Shown: positions 8,940-17,247 of the stretch, one piece after another
Position numbering within the stretch: position 1 is the first letter of the stretch
How the letters are laid out: each line of letters opens with the position of its first letter
Origin: an uncultured Tenacibaculum sp.
Lineage (GTDB): Bacteria > Bacteroidota > Bacteroidia > Flavobacteriales > Flavobacteriaceae
Assembly: GCF_947504135.1 (NCBI RefSeq)
Contig: NZ_CANNGG010000001.1
Span: forward strand, 124,001 to 188,000
DNA: 64,000 nucleotides
Direction of reading: 5' to 3'
Made by a program: the position numbers and the translations under genes
The notes under the pieces: model-generated
Seen by the model: the letters and a program-made list of their open reading frames with translations, nothing else
Told to the model about the DNA's origin: nothing
The model's database searches: none

Positions 8940-9117
8940 CTGCTTTTACATATGGCTAATATTAAATTAATGTTAAGTTTTAACAAGAATTTAAGACGCT
9001 TTAAGTTAATAAAACTAAAAAACAAATCTGATTACCAGTTAATTACATATCAACAGAGTTGTTAACAAAACCTAATTATAAGTTAAAGAAATAAAAATCA
9101 ATACGATTAACAGAGGT

Positions 9118-10689
9118 TTAATCGTTAACTAAGTTCTTTTGAGCCAATTCTTTTCCTAGTTCTACTCCAAATTGATCATATGAAAAGATATTCCATATTA
9201 CTCCTTGAGTAAAAATTTTATGTTCGTAAATAGCTAATAACATTCCCAAAGTATAGGGAGATAGTTTATCGAATAGCATGGAATTACTTGGATGATTCCC
9301 TTTAAAAACCTTATATGGTAAAAGTTGGTTTATTTGACTTGTTTGACCATTTAATTTCAATTCTAAATGAGCTTCTTCTTTTGTTCTTCCAAAAGCTAGT
9401 GCGTCTTGTTGAGCATAATAGTTTGCCATCAATTTCTCATGATGGTCTTCAAAGTCGTATAATGGTTCTCTAAAACCAATAAAATCCGCTGGAATTAATT
9501 TAGTACCATGGTGTAGTAATTGCATGAACGCATGTTGAGAGTTTACTCCTGTTCCTCCCCAAATAATGGTTCCGGTTTGGTAATCGACTTCATCTCCATT
9601 TCTATCAACATTTTTACCATTACTTTCCATTATAGCTTGTTGTAAATGCTCTGGAAGTTTTGCTAAATATTGACTATAAGGAAGCACTAATTCTGTTTCA
9701 GAATCAAAAAAATTGTTATACCAAATACTTAGTAAAGCTAATAAAACTGGAATATTTTCATCAAAATTAGTTGCTCTAAAATGTTCATCAACCTTTTCTG
9801 CTCCTTTCAATAACTCTTTAAAATTATCAAATCCAACAGATAAGCAAATTGACAAACCTACTGCAGACCAAAGAGAAAATCTACCTCCAACCCAATCCCA
9901 CATTGGGAATACATTTTTCTTATCAATTCCAAAACTATCAACAGCTTTCATATTACATGAAACTGCAACAAAATGTTTAGAAATATCAAAAACTGTGGCT
10001 GATTTTAAAAACCAATCTCGAATGGTATTTGCATTACTCATTGTTTCTTGAGTTGTAAAACTTTTTGAAACAACAATAAACAAAGTAGTTTCAGGGTTTA
10101 CTCTTTTTAAAACTTCCGCTACATGATCTCCATCAATATTAGATACAAAATGAGTGTTTAGCTTATTTTTATAAAACTGAAGTGCTTCAACAACCATTTG
10201 AGGTCCCAAATCTGATCCTCCAACACCTATATTAACAATATCTGTAATAGGTTTTCCTGTAAAACCTTTCCATTTCCCTGAAATAACCTTATTACTAAAG
10301 GCTTTCATTTTACGTAAAGCCGTTTGGATTTTAGGTTTTACATCTTTTCCTTCAACAAAAACTGGGGTATCAGAACTACTTCTTAAAGCTGTGTGTAATA
10401 CTGCTCTATTTTCAGTAACGTTAATTTTATCTCCTGAAAAGTATTTTTCAATAGCATCTTTTAGTTCCGCTTCTTCAGCCAATGAAACCAATAAATCTAT
10501 CGTTTCTTGAGTAATTCTATTTTTAGAAAAATCGAATTGGAATTCATCTATAGAAATAGAAAACTCTTCTTTTCTGTTCTTATTTTTAAGAAACAATTCT
10601 TTCAACTCATACTCTTTTGCTTGTTGAAAATGTTTTGTTAATTTATCCCAAGCAACAGTTTCATTTGGCTTTATGTTAAGTAAAGGCAT
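9118..10689 (-). CDS. pgi: Glucose-6-phosphate isomerase
   Basis: A 523-residue enzyme interconverting glucose-6-phosphate and fructose-6-phosphate in glycolysis and gluconeogenesis. Family signatures are clear: IVNIGVGGSDLGP (about 150-165), FPMWDWVGGRFSLWSA, the catalytic Glu in QAIMESNGKNVDRNG, the His in GGTGVNSQHAFMQLLHHGT, and a C-terminal region ending in KELAQKN. Length is slightly under the 540-550 of the enterobacterial form. It starts 2 nt after the stop of the M23-like gene, so the two should share a transcript. Functional linkage between them is not obvious. Confidence 0.95.
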   Translation of the reverse strand: MPLLNIKPNETVAWDKLTKHFQQAKEYELKELFLKNKNRKEEFSISIDEFQFDFSKNRITQETIDLLVSLAEEAELKDAIEKYFSGDKINVTENRAVLHTALRSSSDTPVFVEGKDVKPKIQTALRKMKAFSNKVISGKWKGFTGKPITDIVNIGVGGSDLGPQMVVEALQFYKNKLNTHFVSNIDGDHVAEVLKRVNPETTLFIVVSKSFTTQETMSNANTIRDWFLKSATVFDISKHFVAVSCNMKAVDSFGIDKKNVFPMWDWVGGRFSLWSAVGLSICLSVGFDNFKELLKGAEKVDEHFRATNFDENIPVLLALLSIWYNNFFDSETELVLPYSQYLAKLPEHLQQAIMESNGKNVDRNGDEVDYQTGTIIWGGTGVNSQHAFMQLLHHGTKLIPADFIGFREPLYDFEDHHEKLMANYYAQQDALAFGRTKEEAHLELKLNGQTSQINQLLPYKVFKGNHPSNSMLFDKLSPYTLGMLLAIYEHKIFTQGVIWNIFSYDQFGVELGKELAQKNLVND

Positions 10690-10691
10690 AG

Positions 10692-11972
10692 TTAATTCGT
10701 AGCTAATATTTCTTTTTCTTTAAATGAAAGAGGTTCTGGTTGAGGAAATTGTATACTGTCTAATTGTGTCTTCAGTGGTTTTATAAACTCAAAATAAGTA
10801 GGTTTTATCTCTGCGGCTAAAGGTTCAGCTGAAGGGAGCTTTTCTCTAAACGGGTCTACTTGTCTACCATTTTTCCAGAAACGATAGCACACATGCGGAC
10901 CACTCGTATTTCCTGTCATACCTACCCAACCTATTACATCTCCTTGTTTTACGTAATCTCCAACGCGTACATTACGTCTTTTCATGTGCAAATATTGCGT
11001 TGTATAGGTACTATTATGTTTTATTTTAACATAGTTTCCATTCCCCCCTCTTCTAGCAGATTCTACAACTGTTCCGCTAGCAGTAGTCATAATTTCTGTT
11101 CCATATCTAGCTGCAAAATCAGTTCCTTTATGAGCTCTTACTTTATTACCGTATAACTTAATTCTTCTTCTTAAATTATAACGTGAAGAAATTCGGTATT
11201 GAAATTTAATTGGAGATTTTAAAAAAGCCCGACGCAACATATTTCCATCTTGATCGTAATATTCAGGGATTTTCTTAATTGAGTCTGCAACAAATTTATA
11301 CGCATATAAATCTTCACCTCCATGGCTAAAAACAGCTGCTTTTACCTCTCCATAACCTACAAAAACGGTATCGTTTATAAATTTTTCCTCATAGATTAAT
11401 TTAAACTTGTCTCCCTTCTGTAATCGATAAAAATCTAATGTCCATGCGTAAATATCTGCCACGGTATTCGTAAGTGTTGGTTTTAGTTGTAAACTATCCA
11501 TCGTAATCGAAAGGTTTGAATAGATTTCACCTGCTATTTCTTTTTCAACCGTTTTAATTGGTTTTCTATATTTATATGCTGAAATTATAGAATCTTTAAA
11601 ATCAATAATTGTAGCTTCTACTTTATTATGTTTATAAATAAAAACTTTTGCTTGTTCTAAGGTGTCTTTGGATGCTAAAATTGTGTATGCTCTTCCTGAT
11701 CGAACTCTTCTTACATCAAAAGTATCTTTAATTTTTGTAGCGATTTCATTTATTTTAGGATACATCACACGATGTCGATCCATAATCACCCCAAAACTTT
11801 CGCCTTCCTTAATCGTATCGTTAATAACAGTAAAATTATCTAAATTAAAACCGTAAGCTATAACTGGCTCTGGTTCTTTTATTTCAACAGGTTCTGGTAT
11901 AACATCTTTTTTTTCTTCTTTACAAGAAAACAAAAGAAAAGCGATAATAAATGGAAGGATTATTTTTTTCAA
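10692..11972 (-). CDS. M23-like (LytM) peptidase lipoprotein with altered zinc ligand
   Basis: A 426-residue envelope protein. I place the start at the TTG at 11972-11970, giving a classical lipoprotein signal (KKIILPF...LLFSC, lipobox Cys about 17). The longer frame to 12044 would put the promoter element at 12003-12010 inside the coding region. The C-terminal LytM domain resembles E. coli MepM: HKGTDFA carries the first zinc His and Asp, and YLHM carries a catalytic His. The third motif reads GPHVCY where the family has HLH, so the third zinc-ligand His is Cys. It may be a peptidoglycan endopeptidase with a Cys ligand, or an EnvC-like non-catalytic regulator. It is followed after 2 nt by pgi. 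Confidence 0.85.
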   Translation of the reverse strand: MKKIILPFIIAFLLFSCKEEKKDVIPEPVEIKEPEPVIAYGFNLDNFTVINDTIKEGESFGVIMDRHRVMYPKINEIATKIKDTFDVRRVRSGRAYTILASKDTLEQAKVFIYKHNKVEATIIDFKDSIISAYKYRKPIKTVEKEIAGEIYSNLSITMDSLQLKPTLTNTVADIYAWTLDFYRLQKGDKFKLIYEEKFINDTVFVGYGEVKAAVFSHGGEDLYAYKFVADSIKKIPEYYDQDGNMLRRAFLKSPIKFQYRISSRYNLRRRIKLYGNKVRAHKGTDFAARYGTEIMTTASGTVVESARRGGNGNYVKIKHNSTYTTQYLHMKRRNVRVGDYVKQGDVIGWVGMTGNTSGPHVCYRFWKNGRQVDPFREKLPSAEPLAAEIKPTYFEFIKPLKTQLDSIQFPQPEPLSFKEKEILATN

Positions 11973-12002
11973 AAAAAGCTGCTTTAGATTTGAGTTTATG
12001 CG

Positions 12003-12010
12003 CAAAAGTA
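12003..12010 (-). promoter_or_regulatory. -7 element TACTTTTG deciding the M23 start
   Basis: Exact TAnnTTTG match on the minus strand, 30 nt upstream of the proposed TTG start at 11972. It argues against the longer reading frame. Confidence 0.55.
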
Positions 12011-12069
12011 CAAATAAATAGTATTTTTTCTTACACTTTAACAATTCATAAACAGCATATATTACTTTT

Positions 12070-12855
12070 TTAATCTACAACAATTTCAAAAGGGTTTGCT
12101 AAACCTCTATATGCATCTAAATCTGCACGCAATGAACCAACAGCTAAAGAAGCTCTCATCTTGATAGGTATTTTATTATCATCTGCTGAAATCCAAATAG
12201 TTACACTTTCTTTTTCCTTGAAAACTCTACCTGCTTGAACTAAAGGTCTAAACTTTTGGGTTTTTACTTTACCAAACTTTGTTTTAACCGTTTCGTTGCC
12301 TAAAAAACGTAATTTGAACGGATAACTTTTATTATCAAAAAACATATCGAGTTCAATTTCTTCACCTTTTTTCATGTTTTCTGTATCTTGACTTCTTAAG
12401 AAATAAAAGGTAGAAATCATATCTTGAGGGGATTTTACTGAAATCAATGTATCTTTTTGTTTCAAAAAATCTTGAACGTATGCCGTATTTTTTTGATGGT
12501 TAAAAGTTATATGACGATTCTTTTTATGCCCACCTTCATCAATTTTTCTTTTGAATAAATACGGTTGAACTTTATCAATTCCAAAATAACTCTCATACCT
12601 GTCTTCAACCTTAAAAAACCAGCTAATAACTCCTGTTGTTTTTCCAGTTCCTACAGCATGAAGCACTTTTTTATTATTTAAGTTCTTCTCCTTTAATTGT
12701 AAAACAGCCGTTCCTGCTTTTAAAAATCCGCTATAACTCATATCAAATCGTAACCACTCACCGCTCTTATATGCTACAGGGTTTTCTTGCGCAAAGAAAC
12801 TTTGCACAACGACTAAAAACGTAAAAAATAATATTCTTTTTCTCATAATATTCAA
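12070..12855 (-). CDS. DUF3108 domain protein, secreted
   Basis: A 261-residue protein with a signal peptide (about 1-22, ending SFFAQ) followed by a DUF3108 domain. Recognisable features are GEWLRFDMSYSGFLKAGTA at the start of the mature protein, ISTFYFLRSQD in the middle and VTIWISADDNKIPIKM near the end. The fold resembles periplasmic lipid- or chain-binding barrels, but function is unknown. If the second Met (residue 4) is used, the signal peptide is still intact. It lies 98 nt upstream of the M23-like gene on the same strand, which has its own promoter site, so linkage may be loose. An envelope role is inferred. Confidence 0.8.
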   Translation of the reverse strand: MNIMRKRILFFTFLVVVQSFFAQENPVAYKSGEWLRFDMSYSGFLKAGTAVLQLKEKNLNNKKVLHAVGTGKTTGVISWFFKVEDRYESYFGIDKVQPYLFKRKIDEGGHKKNRHITFNHQKNTAYVQDFLKQKDTLISVKSPQDMISTFYFLRSQDTENMKKGEEIELDMFFDNKSYPFKLRFLGNETVKTKFGKVKTQKFRPLVQAGRVFKEKESVTIWISADDNKIPIKMRASLAVGSLRADLDAYRGLANPFEIVVD

Positions 12856-12947
12856 ACTTATGAAAATTGATAAACAATTACTATTCCAAAAATCAAAAAA
12901 GCTGTTTAACGGAACATTAAACAGCTTTTATTTTATTGTTATACTGG

Positions 12948-13865
12948 TTAAAAAGTTCCCCAGTTTTTTAATTCTTCTTCACTCCATAGATATGGGAAGA
13001 AAATTCTTCTCTGATATTTAGGATGCAAGTATTTACGCCAGTTACTACCACCAGTAGCTTCTATATCACCTTCTTCACCTCCAAGGTATTTTCCTGCGGC
13101 ATTGTAATGAGCCATTACCCACTTTACATTTACAGTATAATCGTAATGACGCATTGCTTTGATTAACGCTTCATCATTTTGAACATCATCTGGTAATTGT
13201 TTGAATTTTTTTGAAAGGTTACAATCGTTATAATCTTCCATAAAATCGATAAAATCACCCATATACTTCTTTTCAAACAACGTTAATAAGGTGGTTTTTT
13301 GACCTGTGGTATAGTTTTTCCCTGCTGCTTGCCAATACAAATGATCGTAAGCATTTTTAAATGATGAATTTCTATCAATCGTATCTCTATAACGAGCATC
13401 AATTAAATTAATAAGATCGGTAGATGCAAACTCAATTTTACGGTATTGTGCACTTTGAAAACCACTTGCTGGTGTAAGTGTATTGCGGAACTTCAAATAT
13501 TGTTCTACATCCATTCCGTCACCCATTACTGTAAATGAACTACATAACATATCAAAATAGCGGCTAATACGCATTAGATGTTTAGAAAACTTTTCTGCTG
13601 TAATTTCTTCAGATTTTGCTACCTGATCAATTTCCCACAAAATCATTTTAAACAATAACTCATTTACTTGATGATACATGATAAAAACCATTTCATCTGG
13701 CAACGTAGTTCTAGGAATTTGTAACCCTAAAAGTGCATCTGTTTGTATGTAATCCCAATAAGTTATAGGCTCACTCCAAAGCAGTCCTTCTAGCATTGCT
13801 TCAACAGGAACACCTAACTTATCGTATTTTTCTTCTATTGCTTTTAATATTTCTTCTTTACTCAT
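12948..13865 (-). CDS. kynA: Tryptophan 2,3-dioxygenase
   Basis: A 305-residue haem enzyme opening the indole ring of tryptophan to N-formylkynurenine. The start is placed at the ATG at 13865. The 19 residues that a longer frame would add translate a low-complexity purine-rich hairpin and are not protein-like. Family motifs include MYHQVNELLFKMILWE (the distal His region), FRNTLTPASGFQSAQYRKIEF and GGSNWRKYLHP. It is the last gene of a same-strand group with hppD and hmgA, which points to joint aromatic amino acid breakdown. No kynureninase or formamidase is in the window. Confidence 0.9.
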   Translation of the reverse strand: MSKEEILKAIEEKYDKLGVPVEAMLEGLLWSEPITYWDYIQTDALLGLQIPRTTLPDEMVFIMYHQVNELLFKMILWEIDQVAKSEEITAEKFSKHLMRISRYFDMLCSSFTVMGDGMDVEQYLKFRNTLTPASGFQSAQYRKIEFASTDLINLIDARYRDTIDRNSSFKNAYDHLYWQAAGKNYTTGQKTTLLTLFEKKYMGDFIDFMEDYNDCNLSKKFKQLPDDVQNDEALIKAMRHYDYTVNVKWVMAHYNAAGKYLGGEEGDIEATGGSNWRKYLHPKYQRRIFFPYLWSEEELKNWGTF

Positions 13866-13880
13866 TTTACATTTGTTTGA

Positions 13881-13946
13881 GAAAAAAGAAAAGAGAAAAG
13901 AGAAAATAGATTGTAAAACCATCTATTTTCTTTTCTCTTTTTTTCT
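13881..13946. repeat. Purine-rich inverted-repeat hairpin between kynA and hppD
   Basis: The left arm (13881-13911, runs of GAAAAGA ending in AATAGAT) and the right arm (13921-13946, ATCTATTTTC then CTTTTCTC) are inverted repeats with one 2-nt indel around a 9-nt loop. It is not GC-rich, so it is unlikely to be a classical terminator. Its arms resemble the sequences flanking the four-helix-bundle gene at 15.2 kb and could be an empty copy of the same cassette. Confidence 0.55.
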
Positions 13947-13959
13947 ATTATCTATTAGT

Positions 13960-15120
13960 CTATAACGTTCCTCTTAATTCTTGCTCTCTTTCGATTGATT
14001 CGAACAACGCTTTAAAGTTTCCTGCTCCAAAACCACGAGCTCCCATACGTTGGATAATTTCAAAGAATAACGTAGGACGATCTTCTACTGGTTTTGTAAA
14101 GATTTGTAATAAATACCCTTCTTCATCAGCATCAATCATAATTCCTAGAGATTTTAGCTTTTTAATATCTTCTCTTAACTCGTGACTAAATTCTTCTAAT
14201 CTTCCTGGAACTGCTTTGTAATATTCTTCTGGTGGAGTTGATAAAAATTCTACCCCTTGAGATCTTAATTGACTTACTGTTTTTATAATATCATCAGTAG
14301 CAACAGCAATGTGTTGTACTCCTGCTCCTTCATAAAAATCTAAATATTCTTCAATTTGAGAACGTTTTTTTCCTTCAGCTGGCTCGTTAATTGGGAATTT
14401 GATTCTTCCGTTTCCGTTAGACATTACTTTACTCATTAAAGCAGAGTATTCTGTATGAATTTGTTTGTCATCAAATGATAAGAAGTTTTCAAATCCCATT
14501 ACATCTTCATACCATTTTACCCAAACATCCATTTGATTCCAACCAACATTACCAACCATATGATCGATATATTTTAATCCTGCTGTTGGTGGATTATAAT
14601 CTGATTCCCATTTTTGGAAACCTGGTAAAAATGTTCCGTTGTAATTTTTACGCTCTACAAACATATGAACTGTTTCTCCGTATGTGTAAATACCAGCTCT
14701 TACAACTTCTCCGTGCTCATCTGTTTCAACAGTTGGCTCCATGTATGATTTTGCTCCTCTTGAAGTTGTTTCTTCGTAAGCTTTTCTAGCATCCTCAACC
14801 CAAAGCGCTACTACTTTAACTCCATCACCATGTTTTACAATATGCTCATTAATTGGTGACTTACTGTTTAAAGGAGTCGTTAATACTAATCGGATTTTAT
14901 CTTGTACTAACACATAGCTTACTTCTTCTTTTGAACCTGTTTCTAGTCCTTTATAGGCTAAGGATTGAAACCCGAATGCTGTTTTATAAAAATGCGCTGC
15001 TTGTTTTGCATTTCCTACATAAAACTCTACATAATCTGTTCCTAAAAGTGGTAAGAAGTCTTGAGCTCCTTCAAATATTTTTTCTAAACCGTAGTTTACT
15101 GATTTTATTTCTTTTGACAT
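13960..15120 (-). CDS. hppD: 4-hydroxyphenylpyruvate dioxygenase
   Basis: A 386-residue Fe(II) enzyme converting 4-hydroxyphenylpyruvate to homogentisate in tyrosine degradation. It has two vicinal-oxygen-chelate domains. The iron ligands are His187 (IDHMVGNV), His270 (VQHIAVATDD) and Glu354 (FFEIIQR), with spacings of 83 and 84, close to those of the Pseudomonas enzyme. It is on the same strand as hmgA, which acts on its product. An interrupted four-helix-bundle gene and a hairpin lie on either side. Assignment is firm. Confidence 0.95.
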   Translation of the reverse strand: MSKEIKSVNYGLEKIFEGAQDFLPLLGTDYVEFYVGNAKQAAHFYKTAFGFQSLAYKGLETGSKEEVSYVLVQDKIRLVLTTPLNSKSPINEHIVKHGDGVKVVALWVEDARKAYEETTSRGAKSYMEPTVETDEHGEVVRAGIYTYGETVHMFVERKNYNGTFLPGFQKWESDYNPPTAGLKYIDHMVGNVGWNQMDVWVKWYEDVMGFENFLSFDDKQIHTEYSALMSKVMSNGNGRIKFPINEPAEGKKRSQIEEYLDFYEGAGVQHIAVATDDIIKTVSQLRSQGVEFLSTPPEEYYKAVPGRLEEFSHELREDIKKLKSLGIMIDADEEGYLLQIFTKPVEDRPTLFFEIIQRMGARGFGAGNFKALFESIEREQELRGTL

Positions 15121-15140
15121 GTTTGTTCGTTTTTAGATAC

Positions 15141-15166
15141 GAGAAAAGAGAAACGAGAAACTAGAC
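15141..15166. repeat. Left inverted repeat of the four-helix-bundle cassette
   Basis: Purine-rich stretch with repeated GAGAAA units, ending 2 nt before the stop of the frameshifted gene. It matches the reverse complement of 15531-15564 imperfectly, sharing AAAAGAG and GAGAC-type blocks. Confidence 0.45.
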
Positions 15167-15168
15167 TT

Positions 15169-15520
15169 TTAAAGTTTATTTTGAAAACCCATTGTCATTT
15201 TTTGAAACTCTGCTATCTTTTCTTGAATCAATGTTAATTCTTGTTGTGTTATATAATTCCTTTTACAGGCTATAATCAGTTGTGTTTCTAATTCAAATGA
15301 TGAGCCTAAAGCTATATCAATAAAGTGAGAAAAAAGACTTATCTGTTCTTGACGAACCTTCTGCAATATTACTAAGCATCGAAACTGAACATCTATTTAT
15401 TTGAGAAACTAAACCAAACTTTTCTTCTTTAGGAAACTTGTCCATAAGTTTAAAAACATCTTCAACTATATCTATCCCAATATTCCAAATTTTAAGATTT
15501 TTATAGTTGTGTCTTTTCAT
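15169..15520 (-). pseudogene. Four-helix-bundle protein (S23/TIGR02436-like), frameshifted
   Basis: Two overlapping frames together make one four-helix-bundle protein of the family first seen in 23S rRNA intervening sequences. The upstream frame (15317-15520) opens MKRHNYKNLKIW and reaches NIAEGSSRTDKSFFS before a stop. The downstream frame (15169-15366) carries FSHFIDIALGSSFELETQL and the last helix. The break falls in a run of six T on the coding strand (A6 at 15330-15335 on the plus strand). With five T the reading would be continuous (TDKSFSHFIDIALGS). This may be a pseudogene, a sequencing error, or a slippage site. The intact relative at 63160 shows the expected layout. It sits between hmgA and hppD without any expected link to their pathway. 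Confidence 0.8.
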
Positions 15521-15530
15521 AGTTAGGAAT

Positions 15531-15564
15531 TGTCTCTTTTCTTTACTCTTTTTTCTATATTCTC
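15531..15564. repeat. Right inverted repeat of the four-helix-bundle cassette
   Basis: Pyrimidine-rich stretch (TGTCTCTTTTC through TTCTC) starting 11 nt upstream of the four-helix-bundle ATG. It is roughly the reverse complement of 15141-15166, so the gene is bracketed by imperfect inverted repeats. Confidence 0.45.
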
Positions 15565-15568
15565 AAAA

Positions 15569-16729
15569 TTACTCCTCTAACCAAGATTTGTAATAATCTG
15601 CATCTGCTATTTTCATAGCTTCTTCGGTTACTTTTAACGGTTTAAAAGTATCAACCATTACGGCTAGTTCTTCAGTTACAGTTTCACCGATACTTCTTTC
15701 AGTAGCACCTGGATGTGGTCCGTGAGGAATTCCTGCTGGGTGTAACGATATATGTCCTGGAGCAATATCGTTTCTACTCATAAAATCACCATCTACATAA
15801 TACAATACTTCGTCAGAATCAATATTACTGTGGTTGTATGGTGCTGGAATAGCCTGCGGGTGGTAGTCGTATAACCTTGGTACAAAACTACAGATTACAA
15901 AAGCATCTGTTTCAAAAGTTTGATGCACTGGTGGCGGTTGATGAATACGCCCTGTTATTGGTTCGAAATCGTGAATTGAAAATGCATACGGATAGTTATA
16001 TCCATCGTATCCAACCACATCAAATGGATGTGTTGCGTAAACCATTTCAATAATTTCATCTTGTTTTTTTACATTGATAACGAAATCTCCTTTTTCATCA
16101 TGCGTTTCTAACTCTTCTGGTCTGCGGATATCACGCTCACAAAATGGTGAATGTTCTAATAATTGCCCAAACCAGTTACGGTATCTTTTTGGAGTATATA
16201 CCGGACGATATGATTCTACGATAAATAATCTGTTATCTTCCGTATCGAAATCTAATTTATAAATGATTCCACGAGGAATTACTAAATAGTCTCCGTATTT
16301 GAAATCTAAATTCCCTAACATCGTGCGTAATTTCCCAGTTCCTTTGTGGATGAAAATCACCTCATCTGCATCTGTATTCTTATAAAAGTAATCTTTGGTA
16401 GATTCTTTTGGAGCCGATAAAATGATATTACAATCAGAATTGGTAAGAACTACTTTTCTACTTTTTAAGTAATCATTTTCTGCTGGAACTTGAAATCCTC
16501 TGAAGCGATACGATTGAATATTGTTTTCTTTCGCTACTTTAGGCGCAATAGAGTATTGCTTACGAATTTCTTTGACCATTGTTGGTCTATATTCATGATA
16601 GCTGTTGGTTGACATTCCGTCGAAACCAATTGTACCAAATAATTGTTCGTAATATAAACTTCCGTCTTCTTTACGAAATTGTATATGTCGTTTATGTGGA
16701 ATTTTTCCTAATTTATGATAAAAAGGCAT
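15569..16729 (-). CDS. hmgA: Homogentisate 1,2-dioxygenase
   Basis: A 386-residue cupin-fold Fe(II) dioxygenase cleaving homogentisate to maleylacetoacetate, the step after HppD. Recognisable family blocks are MPFYHKLGKIPHKRHIQFRK at the start, NTDADEVIFIHKGTGKL and GDYLVIPRGIIYKL in the first cupin half, and YNHSNIDSDEVLYYVDGDF, HPAGIPHGPHPG in the C-terminal iron-binding half. It is likely the first gene of the aromatic catabolism group, with a promoter site at 16886. No fumarylacetoacetase is in the window. Confidence 0.94.
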   Translation of the reverse strand: MPFYHKLGKIPHKRHIQFRKEDGSLYYEQLFGTIGFDGMSTNSYHEYRPTMVKEIRKQYSIAPKVAKENNIQSYRFRGFQVPAENDYLKSRKVVLTNSDCNIILSAPKESTKDYFYKNTDADEVIFIHKGTGKLRTMLGNLDFKYGDYLVIPRGIIYKLDFDTEDNRLFIVESYRPVYTPKRYRNWFGQLLEHSPFCERDIRRPEELETHDEKGDFVINVKKQDEIIEMVYATHPFDVVGYDGYNYPYAFSIHDFEPITGRIHQPPPVHQTFETDAFVICSFVPRLYDYHPQAIPAPYNHSNIDSDEVLYYVDGDFMSRNDIAPGHISLHPAGIPHGPHPGATERSIGETVTEELAVMVDTFKPLKVTEEAMKIADADYYKSWLEE

Positions 16730-16885
16730 ACTTGATAATTTGATAATTAATTAATGTGTTAATTTGATAATTAACTCCTTTTTTAACTAACTAGTTGCAA
16801 CTATTCAGGGTTGCGCTTTATCATAAATTTTAAATGTGATAAAAGGTCTAACCAATACATTTCTAGAACTTTAGTTGTTGTTCTA

Positions 16886-16893
16886 CAAATATA
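16886..16893 (-). promoter_or_regulatory. -7 element TATATTTG upstream of hmgA
   Basis: Exact consensus on the minus strand. It would give an hmgA leader of about 150 nt containing repeated TTTGATAATTA units. It lies just past the ferredoxin stop codon, separating the two operons. Confidence 0.5.
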
Positions 16894-16913
16894 CAGAAAA
16901 GTGTGGTTTTTTA

Positions 16914-17246
16914 TTAACTTTCAGGAGCTAATTCTACCTCTAAACCATCTAAATCTGGTGTCATTTGTATTTGACAACCCAATCGGCTATTGTCTTCTAC
17001 ATAAAAAGCTTCGGCTAGCATTGCTTCTTCATCATCTCCCATTTCTGGCAATTCATGATCTGATTTTACATAGCATTGACAAGAAGCACACATTGCCATT
17101 CCTCCACAAATACCAATGGTTCCTTCAGGAGCTAATTCGTACGAACGAACTACTTCCATTAAGTTCATAGCCATATCTGTTGGTGCTTGTACCTCGTGAG
17201 TTACTCCATCACGATCGGTAATTTTTATCGTAATATCTTGTTCCAT
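16914..17246 (-). CDS. [2Fe-2S] ferredoxin, adrenodoxin type
   Basis: A 110-residue ferredoxin. Cysteines 47, 53, 56 and 91 follow the C-x5-C-x2-C-x34-C pattern of adrenodoxin/putidaredoxin ferredoxins, which donate electrons to oxygenases or to iron-sulphur assembly. It begins 1 nt after the stop of the membrane hydroxylase and is the last gene of the FNR-hydroxylase-ferredoxin operon. The likely role is to carry electrons from the reductase to the hydroxylase. That is inferred from order and spacing. An Isc-type role is the main alternative. Confidence 0.9.
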   Translation of the reverse strand: MEQDITIKITDRDGVTHEVQAPTDMAMNLMEVVRSYELAPEGTIGICGGMAMCASCQCYVKSDHELPEMGDDEEAMLAEAFYVEDNSRLGCQIQMTPDLDGLEVELAPES

Positions 17247-17247
17247 T

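Noticed and set aside
11973..12044. N-terminal extension of the M23-like lipoprotein
   Set aside because: It contains a consensus promoter element and would bury the lipoprotein signal; the TTG at 11972 is better.
13866..13922. N-terminal extension of kynA
   Set aside because: The extra 19 residues translate a low-complexity purine/pyrimidine hairpin; the ATG at 13865 gives the normal enzyme.
13881..13946. Hairpin as a Rho-independent terminator of hppD
   Set aside because: The stem is almost all A-T with no GC core, unlike the clear terminators elsewhere in the window.
14853..15164. Plus-strand Leu/Phe-rich frame of about 100 codons opposite hppD
   Set aside because: It is the antisense of a well-identified gene and has skewed composition with no family resemblance.
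16740..16790. Repeated TTTGATAATTA units as a CRISPR-like or tandem repeat
   Set aside because: Irregular AT-rich text of the kind common in flavobacterial leaders; no constant repeat with spacers.
16811..17170. Plus-strand 119-codon frame opposite the ferredoxin
   Set aside because: Antisense of an unmistakable ferredoxin with intact cysteines; no support for coding.
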